Of a stretch of DNA of 64,000 nt, positions 43,922 to 51,674 are shown piece by piece. A model generated the notes under the pieces. It searched no databases. It had not been told where the DNA came from and saw only the letters and a program-made list of their open reading frames with translations. The DNA comes from Streptomyces cellostaticus. Its GTDB lineage: Bacteria > Actinomycetota > Actinomycetes > Streptomycetales > Streptomycetaceae. Within the stretch, counting starts at the first letter, position 1, and every line of letters begins with the position of its first letter. The stretch spans positions 1-64,000 of the forward strand of contig NZ_JALLIN010000006.1 in assembly GCF_023630175.1 (NCBI RefSeq), written 5' to 3'. Made by a program: the position numbers and the translations under genes.

Positions 43922-44824
43922 TCACCTTCGCTCGACCGCCGCAGGCACGCCCCGCGCGGACCCCTCGGCGTAGCTGTGGAAGCCACGCCCCGACTTGCGG
44001 CCGAGGAGTCCCGCCTCGACCATGCGGCACAGCAGGGGCGGGGGCGCGTACAGGGGCTCCTTGAACTCGGCGTAGAGCGAGTCGGCGATGGCCCGCACGG
44101 TGTCCAGTCCGATCAGGTCGCCGAGCGCGAGCGGGCCGAGCGGGTGGGCGCAGCCCATGACCATGGCGCGGTCGACGTCCTGGGCGGTGGCCGTACCGGA
44201 ATCGACCATGCGGACGGCGGCGAGCAGGTACGGGACGAGCAGGGCGTTGACCACGAAGCCGGCCCGGTCCCGGACACGGACGGCCTCCTTGCCGAGCGTC
44301 CCCACGACGAAGGCCTCGGCCCGTCGGGTGGTCTCCTCCGAGGTGAGGAACGAGGGCACCAGCTCGACCAGCCGCAGCACCGGTACCGGGTTGAAGAAGT
44401 GGACTCCGATGACCTTGTCCGGACGTGAGGTCGCGGCGGCCAGCCGGACGACGGGGATGGAGGAGGTGTTGCTGGCCAGGATGGTGCCGGGGTCGGTGAT
44501 CACCGCGTCGAGGCGGGTGAACACGTCGAGCTTGACGCTCTCGTCCTCCGCGACGGCCTCGACGACCAGGTCGCTGTCGTGCAGCGCCCCGAGGTCGTCG
44601 ACGACCGTGACGCTCGCCAGAGCGGCGTCGCGCTGATCGGGGGTCAGTGCGCCGCGGGCGACGGCGCGTTCCAGGGAGCGGGCGACGCGTTCACCGCCGG
44701 CCCGGGCCGCCGCCCCGTCCCGTTCCGCGACCGTCACGCGCAGGCCAGCGCGTGCGCAGACCTCGGCGATGCCCGCCCCCATGAGCCCGCATCCCACGAC
44801 TCCGACCCGCTCTGTACCGGTCAT
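43922..44824 (-). CDS. 3-hydroxyacyl-CoA dehydrogenase
   Basis: A 300-aa NAD-dependent dehydrogenase that oxidises 3-hydroxyacyl-CoA to 3-ketoacyl-CoA. The Rossmann fingerprint is VGVVGCGLMGAGIAE at residues 7-21, the catalytic His is in GVHFFNPVPVLRLVELV with a Glu partner, and LLGRKSGRGFHSY closes the C-terminal domain. Single-function length as in Hbd/PaaH types. ATG 44824 has AAGGAG at ideal spacing. It follows two acyl-CoA dehydrogenases and would catalyse the third step of beta-oxidation with the hydratase at 60,989. No thiolase is seen in the window. Confidence 0.92.
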   Translation of the reverse strand: MTGTERVGVVGCGLMGAGIAEVCARAGLRVTVAERDGAAARAGGERVARSLERAVARGALTPDQRDAALASVTVVDDLGALHDSDLVVEAVAEDESVKLDVFTRLDAVITDPGTILASNTSSIPVVRLAAATSRPDKVIGVHFFNPVPVLRLVELVPSFLTSEETTRRAEAFVVGTLGKEAVRVRDRAGFVVNALLVPYLLAAVRMVDSGTATAQDVDRAMVMGCAHPLGPLALGDLIGLDTVRAIADSLYAEFKEPLYAPPPLLCRMVEAGLLGRKSGRGFHSYAEGSARGVPAAVERR

Positions 44825-44905
44825 CGGATCTCCTTCATGACGTTGTCGTTGCGGAAAGGGCCGGGGGCGCCGCCACGAGTCCGCGGCGCCGCCCCCGGCC
44901 GGGCC

Positions 44906-46078
44906 CTACTTGGTGACGGGAAGCTCCAGGACGCCGGTGCCGCGCTTGAGGAGCTCGTTGGCGATGATCAAGCGCTGGATCTCGGAGGTGCCCTCCCAGA
45001 TCCGGTCCACCCGCAGCTCGCGGTAGAGCCGCTCCACCGGGTACGACCGGTCGTAGCCGCGCCCGCCGAAGATCTGCAGGCACCGGTCGATGACCCGGCC
45101 CGAGGCCTCGCTGGCCGCGAGCTTGGCGATGGACGCCTTGGCGTGCAGCGTCTTGCGGTCGGTACCCGGCTGGTCCACCTCCCAGGCGACCTGGTGGGTG
45201 TAGGCCCGGTTCACGGCGATGTCCACCGCGCTGTCGGCCAGCATCCCCTGGATCAACTGGTAGTTGGCGATGGGGGCGCCGAACTGCTCGCGCTCCACGG
45301 CCCAGTCGCGGGCCAGCTCCAGGCCGCGCTCCGCAGCGCCGATGGTGCGGGCGGCGATCATCAGCCGCTCCTCGGTGAACCAGGAGCGGGTGATGTCGTA
45401 GCCGTCACCGACGCCGCCCAGCACGGCGTCGTCGCCGACCTGGACGTCGGTGAAGGTGAACTCGGGGTGCTCGTAGACGAACGTGTGCATGAAGCGCGGC
45501 ACGCGGGTCATCTCGATGCCCGGCGTGTCCTTGTCGACGAGGAAGAGGGTGGGGGCACGCTCCGGGCCGGCCGCGGCGAGGACGATCATGAAGTCGGCGT
45601 GGTCGCCGACCGTGACGAACCACTTCTCCCCGTTGATGATCCAGCCGGCGTCGTTCCTGGTCGCCGTGGTCGACAGGTTCTGCGGGTCGGAGCCCGCGCC
45701 CGGCTCGGTGACCGCGTAGCAGTCACGGCGCCGTCCCTCGATGACCGGGACGAGATAGCGCTCGCGTTGCCCGGGCGTGCAGAAGCGCAGCGCGTTGGCG
45801 GGGCGCCACACCATGTCCCACAGCGCGCCGGTGAGCCTGCCCAGCTCCTCCTGCACGGTGGCCTGCTCCGCGATGGTGAGACCGGCACCGCCCCACTCGG
45901 CGGGCATGTTGACGGCCTGGAGCCCGGATTCGAGCACCGCGTCGCGGATCTCGGTGTGTGCCTTCGCCGGCAGGCCGTTGTTCTCCTCGCAGTCCAGTTC
46001 GTACTTCATGATGAACTCGGTGAGGGCGCGCGCGTCGGCCTTGAGGCGCTCCTGACGCGGGGTGAGACGGAAGTCCAT
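44906..46078 (-). CDS. Acyl-CoA dehydrogenase (copy A)
   Basis: A 390-aa flavoenzyme that makes trans-2-enoyl-CoA. The FAD/substrate signature AVTEPGAGSDPQNLSTTA, the FAD contact INGEKWFVT, and the C-terminal QIFGGRGYDRSYPVERLYRE with IWEGTSEIQR (possible catalytic Glu) are present. It lies 42 bp after a close paralogue. The last 130 residues are nearly identical to that copy, even at DNA level, whereas the first 100 differ. It needs an electron-transfer partner; no ETF genes are in the window, but a ferredoxin and NuoF-like protein are in the operon. Confidence 0.92.
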   Translation of the reverse strand: MDFRLTPRQERLKADARALTEFIMKYELDCEENNGLPAKAHTEIRDAVLESGLQAVNMPAEWGGAGLTIAEQATVQEELGRLTGALWDMVWRPANALRFCTPGQRERYLVPVIEGRRRDCYAVTEPGAGSDPQNLSTTATRNDAGWIINGEKWFVTVGDHADFMIVLAAAGPERAPTLFLVDKDTPGIEMTRVPRFMHTFVYEHPEFTFTDVQVGDDAVLGGVGDGYDITRSWFTEERLMIAARTIGAAERGLELARDWAVEREQFGAPIANYQLIQGMLADSAVDIAVNRAYTHQVAWEVDQPGTDRKTLHAKASIAKLAASEASGRVIDRCLQIFGGRGYDRSYPVERLYRELRVDRIWEGTSEIQRLIIANELLKRGTGVLELPVTK

Positions 46079-46120
46079 GGGGTCCTCGCTGCTGGGGTCG
46101 GGGGTCGGGGCGGGGCGGGT

Positions 46121-47293
46121 TCAGTGGGTGGGCAGGGCCAGGACCCTGGTGCCGCGTTTGATGAGCTCGTTGGCGATGATCAGGCGCTGGATCTCGGAGG
46201 TGCCCTCCCAGATCCGGTCCACGCGCAGCTCGCGGTACATGCGCTCGACGGGGTAGGAGCGGTCGTAGCCACGCCCGCCGAAGATCTGCAGGCACCGGTC
46301 GACGACCCGGCCGGCCGCCTCGCTCGCGGCCAGCTTGGCCGTGGACGCCTTGGCGTGCAGCGTCTTGCGGTCGGTGCCCGGCTGGTCGGCCTCCCAGGCG
46401 ACCTGGTGGGTGTAGGCCCGGTTCACGGCGATGTCCACCGCGCAGTCGGCCAGCATCCCCTGGATCAGCTGGTAGCCGGCGATGGGGGCGCCGAACTGCT
46501 CGCGGTCCAGTGCCCAGTCCCGGGCCAGTTGGAGTGCCCGCTCGGCGGCGCCGACCGTACGGGCGGCGATCATCAGCCGCTCGTCGGTGAACCACTCCTT
46601 GGTCAGCTCGTAGCCCTTTCCGACCCCGCCGAGGACGTCCTCGTCGGGCACGAAGACGTCGGTGAAGGTGAACTCGGGGTGGCCGTTGACCGCGGAGTGC
46701 ATGAAGTGCGGGACCCGGGTCATCTCCACTCCGGGGGCGGACTTGTCCACGAAGAAGAGGGTCGGCAGCCGCTCGGGGCCGGCGTCCGCCTGGACCAGCA
46801 GGAAGTCGGCGATGTCGCCGCAGGTCACGAACCACTTCTCGCCGTTGAGCAGCCAGCCGCCCTCGGCACGGGTGGCGGTGGACGTCCCGGAGGAGGGGTC
46901 GGAGCCGGCGCCGGGCTCGGTGACGGCGAAGGCGTCGAACTTCTCGGCGCGGATGACCGGGAGCAGGTACTTCTCGCGCTGCCGTTCGTCGCCGTAGGCC
47001 AGGACGTTGGCGGGCCGCCAGGGGATGTCCCACAGGCAGTTGGTGGCCTTGCCGAACTCCTCCTCGACGATGACCTGGTCGAGCAGGCTGAGTCCGGCGC
47101 CGCCCCACTCGGCGGGCATGTTGATGGCGTAGACCCCGGCGTCCATGGCGGCACGGGTCAGTTCGGCGACCAGGTCGCGCGGCAGCGGGCCGCCCGCCTG
47201 CTCGGACTGGTCCTCGTACTGCATCAGGAGCCTGGCGTACGCGGCGGCGCGCCTCTTCAGGTCGGCCTGCTCGGGGGTGTGGCGCATGTCCAT
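46121..47293 (-). CDS. Acyl-CoA dehydrogenase (copy B)
   Basis: A 390-aa paralogue of the downstream gene with AVTEPGAGSDPSSGTSTA, LNGEKWFVT and IWEGTSEIQR. The N-terminal substrate-facing helices differ from copy A, which suggests different chain length or branching of the acyl group, or a heteromeric enzyme. ATG 47293 is 54 bp after the synthetase gene. Confidence 0.92.
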   Translation of the reverse strand: MDMRHTPEQADLKRRAAAYARLLMQYEDQSEQAGGPLPRDLVAELTRAAMDAGVYAINMPAEWGGAGLSLLDQVIVEEEFGKATNCLWDIPWRPANVLAYGDERQREKYLLPVIRAEKFDAFAVTEPGAGSDPSSGTSTATRAEGGWLLNGEKWFVTCGDIADFLLVQADAGPERLPTLFFVDKSAPGVEMTRVPHFMHSAVNGHPEFTFTDVFVPDEDVLGGVGKGYELTKEWFTDERLMIAARTVGAAERALQLARDWALDREQFGAPIAGYQLIQGMLADCAVDIAVNRAYTHQVAWEADQPGTDRKTLHAKASTAKLAASEAAGRVVDRCLQIFGGRGYDRSYPVERMYRELRVDRIWEGTSEIQRLIIANELIKRGTRVLALPTH

Positions 47294-47347
47294 GGGTGGC
47301 CTCTTCGGTACGGGTGGGCGGGACAGGTGGGGCGGGACGGGTGCGGT

Positions 47348-49408
47348 TCAGCCGAGCACGGCGCGGGAGTCGAGGGCGACGACTCCGTCCGGGCGGACGA
47401 GGAGGGGGTTGACCTCCAGTTCGGCGATCTCGGGATGGGCGGCGGCGAACGCGGTGATCCGTTCGACGGCCCGGGCGGCGGCCTCGACGTCGACGGCCGG
47501 GCGGCCGCGCACTCCGTCGAGGAGGGAGGCGGTGCGCAGGCTCCGCAGCAGCCGCAGCGCACGGTCCGCGGGGAGCGGGGCGAGACCGAAGGCGATGTCC
47601 TTCAGGGCCTCGGCGAGGACGCCGCCCAGCCCCACCATGGCGACCGGGCCGAAGCGTGGATCGCGGTTGACGCCGACGATGAGCTCGACGCCGTCGCGGA
47701 GGTCGGCCATGGCCTCCACCGAGTACGAGGGCGCGCGCAGCCGGTCGTGCATGTCGCGGAAGGCGGCGACCAGCTCGTCCCGGTCGGCCAGGCCCAGGGC
47801 CACTCCCCCGGCGTCCGACTTGTGCAGCAGGTGCAGGGCCTTGAGGACGTACGGGCCCGTGATGTCCTCGGTGGCCGCGAGCAGTCCGGCCTCGTCCCGG
47901 ATCTCCCGCGCGAGGGGAAAGGGCACTCCGGCGGCCTCCAGGGCGCGGCGGGTCTCCAGGTAGCCGGTCGGCGCCGGGGGTTCGGCCGCGGGCGGCAACG
48001 GGGCGACGCCGGTGCGGTTGCCCCGGGCGCCGGCGGCGAGCGCGGCCAGGGCGCGGGCGGCGTCCTCGGTGGCGGCGAAGACGGGGATTCCGGCGGCGAC
48101 CAGGGTGCGGCAGCTCGGCGACGCGGGGTACATCGACTGGACGACCAGCGGCTTGCCCTCGCCGGCCATGCGGGCGGCGATGGCCCGGGCGGCCGCCCGC
48201 TCGCCCTCGGCCAGGGCCGTCCCCCCTCCTCCGAGGCCGCCCACTTCGGCCGCGTAGCCGCCGAAGTAGCCGGTCAGGAGAACGGCGTCGGTCTCCTCGG
48301 CGTCCAGCAGGGCGGCGACGGTGGCGGCGTACGAGGAGGGGTCCTGTTCGCCCATGCCGGCGAGGTCGACGGGATTGCCGACGGCGGACTGCTCCCACAG
48401 CGCCTCGCCGACGCGCGCCCGGGTGGCCGGGGTCAGCTCCGGTACGCCGAGTCCGGCGGCCTCCACGGCGTCGGCTGCGATCACACCGTGGCCGCCGCCG
48501 TCGGTGAGGACGGCGACCTCGCGGCCGCGGGCCCTGCGACCGCCGGCGAGGGCGGTGAGGACGGTGGTGAGTTCCCGGGGCGTGGCGACCAGTTCGACGC
48601 CCGCGTCCCGGCAGGCGGCGGTGACGACGTCGTTCGAGGTGGTCAGCGCGCCGGTGTGGGACTGGGCACTGCGGGCGGAGGCGGCGCCGCGCCCCGCGGT
48701 GAGCAGGACGACGGGCTTGTCCGCGGCGGCGGCGGCCTCGGCGAAGGCACGTCCGTCGCCGAAGTCCTCCGCGTAGACGGCGATGGCGTCGGTGCCCTCG
48801 TGGCGGGCGCAGTCGGTGAGCAGGTCGACGAGGGTGACGTCGGCCTGGTTGCCGAGGGAGACGAACCGCGAGAACCCCAGGCCGTGCGGCCCGAAGCGGA
48901 GCTGGAGTTCGAGGGCGAGGTTGCCGCTCTGGCTGAGCAGGGCGACCCGGCCGGGGGTGAAGTGGTCGGAGGCGAGGTACAGCCCGGTGGTGTTGTCGGT
49001 GATGCCGAGGCAGTTGGGCCCGACCATGACGGCCCCGGCGGCGCGGACGCGTTCGGCGACCGCCCGCTGGCGCTCGCGCCCGGCGGCGCCGGTCTCGGCG
49101 AAACCCGCGGTGATGGCGACGATGGCGCGGGCCTGGCAGGACAGGGCCTCGTCCACGGCGTCCTCGAACCCGGCGGCGGGCACGGAGATCACGGCCAGGT
49201 CGACGGGTTCGCCGATGGCGCCGAGGCTGGTGGCGGCCGTGCGGCCCAGCACGGTACCGCCACGGCGGTTGACGAAGTGGAGGGGGCGGCCGTGGCCGGA
49301 GCGCAGCGCCTGGGCGGCGATGGCGTGTCCGTACTTGGCGGGGTCGTCACTGGCGCCGACGACGGCGACGGAGAAGGGGTCGAAGAGTGCCGAGAGGTCG
49401 CGTCCCAT
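47348..49408 (-). CDS. ADP-forming acyl-CoA synthetase (acetate-CoA ligase family)
   Basis: A 686-aa single-chain synthetase. Order: CoA-binding Rossmann domain (1-125; FSVAVVGASDDPAKYGHAI), succinyl-CoA-ligase-like domains with the phospho-histidine His251 in AQSHTGALTTS, and a C-terminal ATP-grasp domain (about 470-686; PYVLKALHLLHKSDAGGV, ELEVNPLLV). It activates a carboxylic acid to its CoA thioester with ATP giving ADP and phosphate. In this operon it is likely to feed the two acyl-CoA dehydrogenases. The ATG is one base after the ferredoxin stop, so the two are translationally coupled. Confidence 0.9.
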   Translation of the reverse strand: MGRDLSALFDPFSVAVVGASDDPAKYGHAIAAQALRSGHGRPLHFVNRRGGTVLGRTAATSLGAIGEPVDLAVISVPAAGFEDAVDEALSCQARAIVAITAGFAETGAAGRERQRAVAERVRAAGAVMVGPNCLGITDNTTGLYLASDHFTPGRVALLSQSGNLALELQLRFGPHGLGFSRFVSLGNQADVTLVDLLTDCARHEGTDAIAVYAEDFGDGRAFAEAAAAADKPVVLLTAGRGAASARSAQSHTGALTTSNDVVTAACRDAGVELVATPRELTTVLTALAGGRRARGREVAVLTDGGGHGVIAADAVEAAGLGVPELTPATRARVGEALWEQSAVGNPVDLAGMGEQDPSSYAATVAALLDAEETDAVLLTGYFGGYAAEVGGLGGGGTALAEGERAAARAIAARMAGEGKPLVVQSMYPASPSCRTLVAAGIPVFAATEDAARALAALAAGARGNRTGVAPLPPAAEPPAPTGYLETRRALEAAGVPFPLAREIRDEAGLLAATEDITGPYVLKALHLLHKSDAGGVALGLADRDELVAAFRDMHDRLRAPSYSVEAMADLRDGVELIVGVNRDPRFGPVAMVGLGGVLAEALKDIAFGLAPLPADRALRLLRSLRTASLLDGVRGRPAVDVEAAARAVERITAFAAAHPEIAELEVNPLLVRPDGVVALDSRAVLG

Positions 49409-49409
49409 G

Positions 49410-49601
49410 TCACTTCACCAGTCGGAGCGCGGCTTGCGGGCAGGCGGCGACGGCCTCCTGTGCCTGTTCCTCCCGGTCGTCGGGCACCTCCGTCGCGCGC
49501 AGCCGCGCGTAGCCCCATTCGTCGAGGTCGATCAGTTCGGGGGCGGATTCCTGGCAGAGGCCGTAGCCCTGGCAGAGGGTGGCGTCCAGCAGCAGTTTCA
49601 C
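49410..49601 (-). CDS. Small [3Fe-4S]-type ferredoxin
   Basis: A 63-aa ferredoxin with Cys10, Cys16 and Cys54 (C-x5-C and a distal CP). The central cysteine of the classical C-x2-C-x2-C motif is replaced by Gly, as in the [3Fe-4S] ferredoxins that serve P450s and some Rieske systems. GTG 49601 follows GAAGGGAA. Lying between a NuoF-like flavoprotein and CoA-metabolising enzymes, it may carry electrons from or to the divergent Rieske oxygenase or the acyl-CoA dehydrogenases; this is inference. Confidence 0.88.
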   Translation of the reverse strand: MKLLLDATLCQGYGLCQESAPELIDLDEWGYARLRATEVPDDREEQAQEAVAACPQAALRLVK

Positions 49602-49662
49602 GGGGTGTTCCCTTCGGGGGGGCCGGCGGCGGGCCGGGCGCGGTGTGGTGGGTGCGTGCCGG

Positions 49663-50898
49663 TCAGGGGACAGTCACGCCGAGGCGGCTTCCGTCCGGGG
49701 GCGGGGCGTCGGCACAGGACGGGCACGGGCCGTCCTCGTGGGCGCGGACCCGGTCCGGGAAGTGCCGCAGGAGGGTGGCGGCGATGTGTGCGGAGGCGTC
49801 GAGGAGTCCGCAGGCGCCGCGTCCGGTCAGGCCCTGCGACCAGCGGTGCAGTTTCCCGGTGTCCTCGTGGCGGCCTTCGCCGCGGGCGAGCGCGGCGAGG
49901 GTGCCGGCGAGCGCCTGGGTGCCCGAGACGCACACCCCGCACTGCCGGGCGCTCTGCGCGGCGAGGTACCCGGCGGCGTCGGCGGCGGCGCCCACCGGGC
50001 AGCCGCCGGGTGGCAGGAAGTGGATCGCGCCGCAGCCGAGGGCGCCGCCGGCGGCGACGAGCTCGTCGTGGTCCAGCCGCAGGCCGGCCCAGCCGTCCCC
50101 GTACAGACCGCCGAAGAGGCCGCCGAGGAGCACCGCCGCGGAGCCGCCGCGGCCGGCGTGGCCGGCGAGCGTCCCTAGGTGGGTGCCCGCGGGTGCCTCG
50201 GCGAGCACGGACGGGGCCGGGCCGCCGGAGAGGGTGAGGAGGTGGCTGGAGGCGACGGCGACGGCGGCGTCCGGGTGGGCGGTGAGCAGCGCGAGCCGGG
50301 CCAGGGTCTCCACGTTGGCGATCAGCGTCGGGGCGCCGCCCACCCCGCGTTCGAAGGGGCGCGGGGGCTTGGTGGTGGGCAGGGCGGGGCCGCCGTCGAT
50401 GCGCCGGACCACGGCGCTCTCCTCACCGGCGACGTAGGTGTGCTCGGTCAGCACGATGTCGACGGGCACCGTCGGGGGGCGCTCCAGCAGGGCGCGGCGC
50501 ACGGCGTCGGCGGCCTGCGGGTCGGACAGGTAGACGTAGCCCCGGACGGCGCCGGTCGTCCGCGCCGCGAGGCGGACGCCGTCCAGGACGGTGTGCGGCC
50601 GGTGGCGCAGCAGCCAGCGGTCCTTGACCGAGCCCGGCTCGCCCTCCTCACCGTTGGCGACGACGACGGTGTCGCCGGGTGCGTCGCGCAGGGTGCGCAG
50701 TTTGACGGCGGTGGGGAAGCCGGCGCCGCCGCGCCCGCGCAGCCCGGCGGCGGCGACCGACTCGACGAGCCGTTCCGGGGCCGGTGCGGCCGGGTATCCG
50801 CCCGTGGCGAGGTAGGACGCGAGGTCCTCCCGGCCGGGCCGCCCGGGGTCGAGCAGGCGCGGCCGGTCCGGTGGGGTCAGGGAGAGGATCTCGGTCAT
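49663..50898 (-). CDS. NuoF-like NADH:acceptor flavoprotein
   Basis: A 411-aa homologue of the 51-kDa subunit of complex I. GLRGRGGAGFPTAVK (about 53-67) is the FMN/NADH glycine loop, ANGEEGEPGSVKDRWLL the second nucleotide contact, and an SLBB-like domain follows. The Fe-S region reads RQCGVCVSG then GRGACGLL: of the four expected cysteines the third appears to be Gly, so a [4Fe-4S] cluster may be altered or missing. ATG 50898 overlaps the upstream stop (ATGA). No other complex I subunits are present, so it is likely a stand-alone NADH oxidoreductase that reduces the adjacent ferredoxin. Confidence 0.82.
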   Translation of the reverse strand: MTEILSLTPPDRPRLLDPGRPGREDLASYLATGGYPAAPAPERLVESVAAAGLRGRGGAGFPTAVKLRTLRDAPGDTVVVANGEEGEPGSVKDRWLLRHRPHTVLDGVRLAARTTGAVRGYVYLSDPQAADAVRRALLERPPTVPVDIVLTEHTYVAGEESAVVRRIDGGPALPTTKPPRPFERGVGGAPTLIANVETLARLALLTAHPDAAVAVASSHLLTLSGGPAPSVLAEAPAGTHLGTLAGHAGRGGSAAVLLGGLFGGLYGDGWAGLRLDHDELVAAGGALGCGAIHFLPPGGCPVGAAADAAGYLAAQSARQCGVCVSGTQALAGTLAALARGEGRHEDTGKLHRWSQGLTGRGACGLLDASAHIAATLLRHFPDRVRAHEDGPCPSCADAPPPDGSRLGVTVP

Positions 50899-51299
50899 GC
50901 CGTGTCTCCGTTCGCCGGACGGTTCCTGAGCCGTCGCACGGCCTGTTCCAGCGCGCGCCGCTGGGGGGCGGCCCGCTCGTATCCGGCGCCGGGCAGTCCG
51001 ATGAGCATGCGGTGGTGGTCGAGGACCACCTCCCCGGCCACCAGGGCGGCGGCGGAGCCGGCGCCGCCGGGCGTGCGGGCGGCGTCGACCACCAGGGCGG
51101 TGACCTCGGTCAGGTAGCCGAGCCATCTGCGCTGGGTGCCGTGCAGGATCAGCCGCTCGACCCGGCGCCGTTCCGCCTCCGTGACGGACGGCGGCGGCTC
51201 TCCGGGAGCGCGGGATCGCAGGGCCGCCACCGCGGCGGGCAGCTCACGTTCGGGTTCGGGGGTCAGACCGAGCCAGACAAGGCTCCGACGCGTGCTCAT
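50895..51299 (-). CDS. Hypothetical protein, first gene of the leftward catabolic operon
   Basis: A 134-aa soluble, helical and Arg/Leu-rich protein of unknown family. It has no Cys cluster, signal or membrane segment. ATG 51299 has GGAGG six bases upstream; its stop overlaps the NuoF-like start. Conserved coupling to a NuoF-like protein would suggest an assembly factor or small subunit, but nothing in the sequence proves it. Confidence 0.65.
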   Translation of the reverse strand: MSTRRSLVWLGLTPEPERELPAAVAALRSRAPGEPPPSVTEAERRRVERLILHGTQRRWLGYLTEVTALVVDAARTPGGAGSAAALVAGEVVLDHHRMLIGLPGAGYERAAPQRRALEQAVRRLRNRPANGDTA

Positions 51300-51503
51300 G
51301 GGGTGCCTCCGACTGGACGGGGACGTCCGTCCCGGCGGTCCCGGGACGGGGTGACGCAGCAAGAGGGGACGGGCGGGGCGGGCCGCTCCCGCGGTGGCGG
51401 AAGCGGCTACGGGCCCTCGGTCCGGACACGCGTTCCGCCCACCCGGGACCCGGTGGTCACGCACCGGACCGGCGCGGTCCGGTGCGGTCCGACACCACGG
51501 AGA

Positions 51504-51526
51504 CTAACTAACTGATTAGTCAGCCC
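51504..51526. promoter_or_regulatory. Operator copy 1 for the divergent catabolic operons
   Basis: The core ACTAACTGATTAGT (51507-51520) has ACTAA/TTAGT arms around 4 bp and is followed by CAGCCC. A near-identical 23-bp copy starts 57 bp to the right. Position 205 bp before the leftward operon start fits control by the TetR protein of that operon. Confidence 0.7.
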
Positions 51527-51533
51527 ACAAGCC

Positions 51534-51562
51534 TTGACATGGCCGGGATCCGACCCCAATCT
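51534..51562 (+). promoter_or_regulatory. Candidate promoter of the Rieske/transport operon
   Basis: A perfect -35 box TTGACA (51534-51539) and a weak -10 CAATCT (51557-51562) at 17-bp spacing. The -10 touches operator copy 2, so a bound repressor would block RNA polymerase. Confidence 0.5.
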
Positions 51563-51583
51563 AACTAACCAATTAGTCAGCCC
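51561..51583. promoter_or_regulatory. Operator copy 2 for the divergent catabolic operons
   Basis: Core ACTAACCAATTAGT (51564-51577), same flanks as copy 1; the 23-bp units differ at only two central bases. It overlaps the presumed -10 region of the rightward promoter. Confidence 0.7.
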
Positions 51584-51674
51584 GAGTCGGCAGTCAAGCC
51601 TGATTCCGGCCACTGCCGACCCCGCGCAGCAGCCTCACCGCCCATCGCCGCCCCGCGGCGTGGAGGAGGATCCG

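Noticed and set aside
45723..48398. An 891-codon minus-strand frame across the acyl-CoA dehydrogenase and synthetase genes
   Set aside because: Out of frame with two recognisable enzymes and rich in Arg/Pro; a shadow.
44579..50437. A 1,952-codon plus-strand open frame
   Set aside because: It lies antisense to six well-recognised catabolic genes and consists of repetitive Gly/Val/Ala sequence caused by high-GC third positions. No domain is visible.
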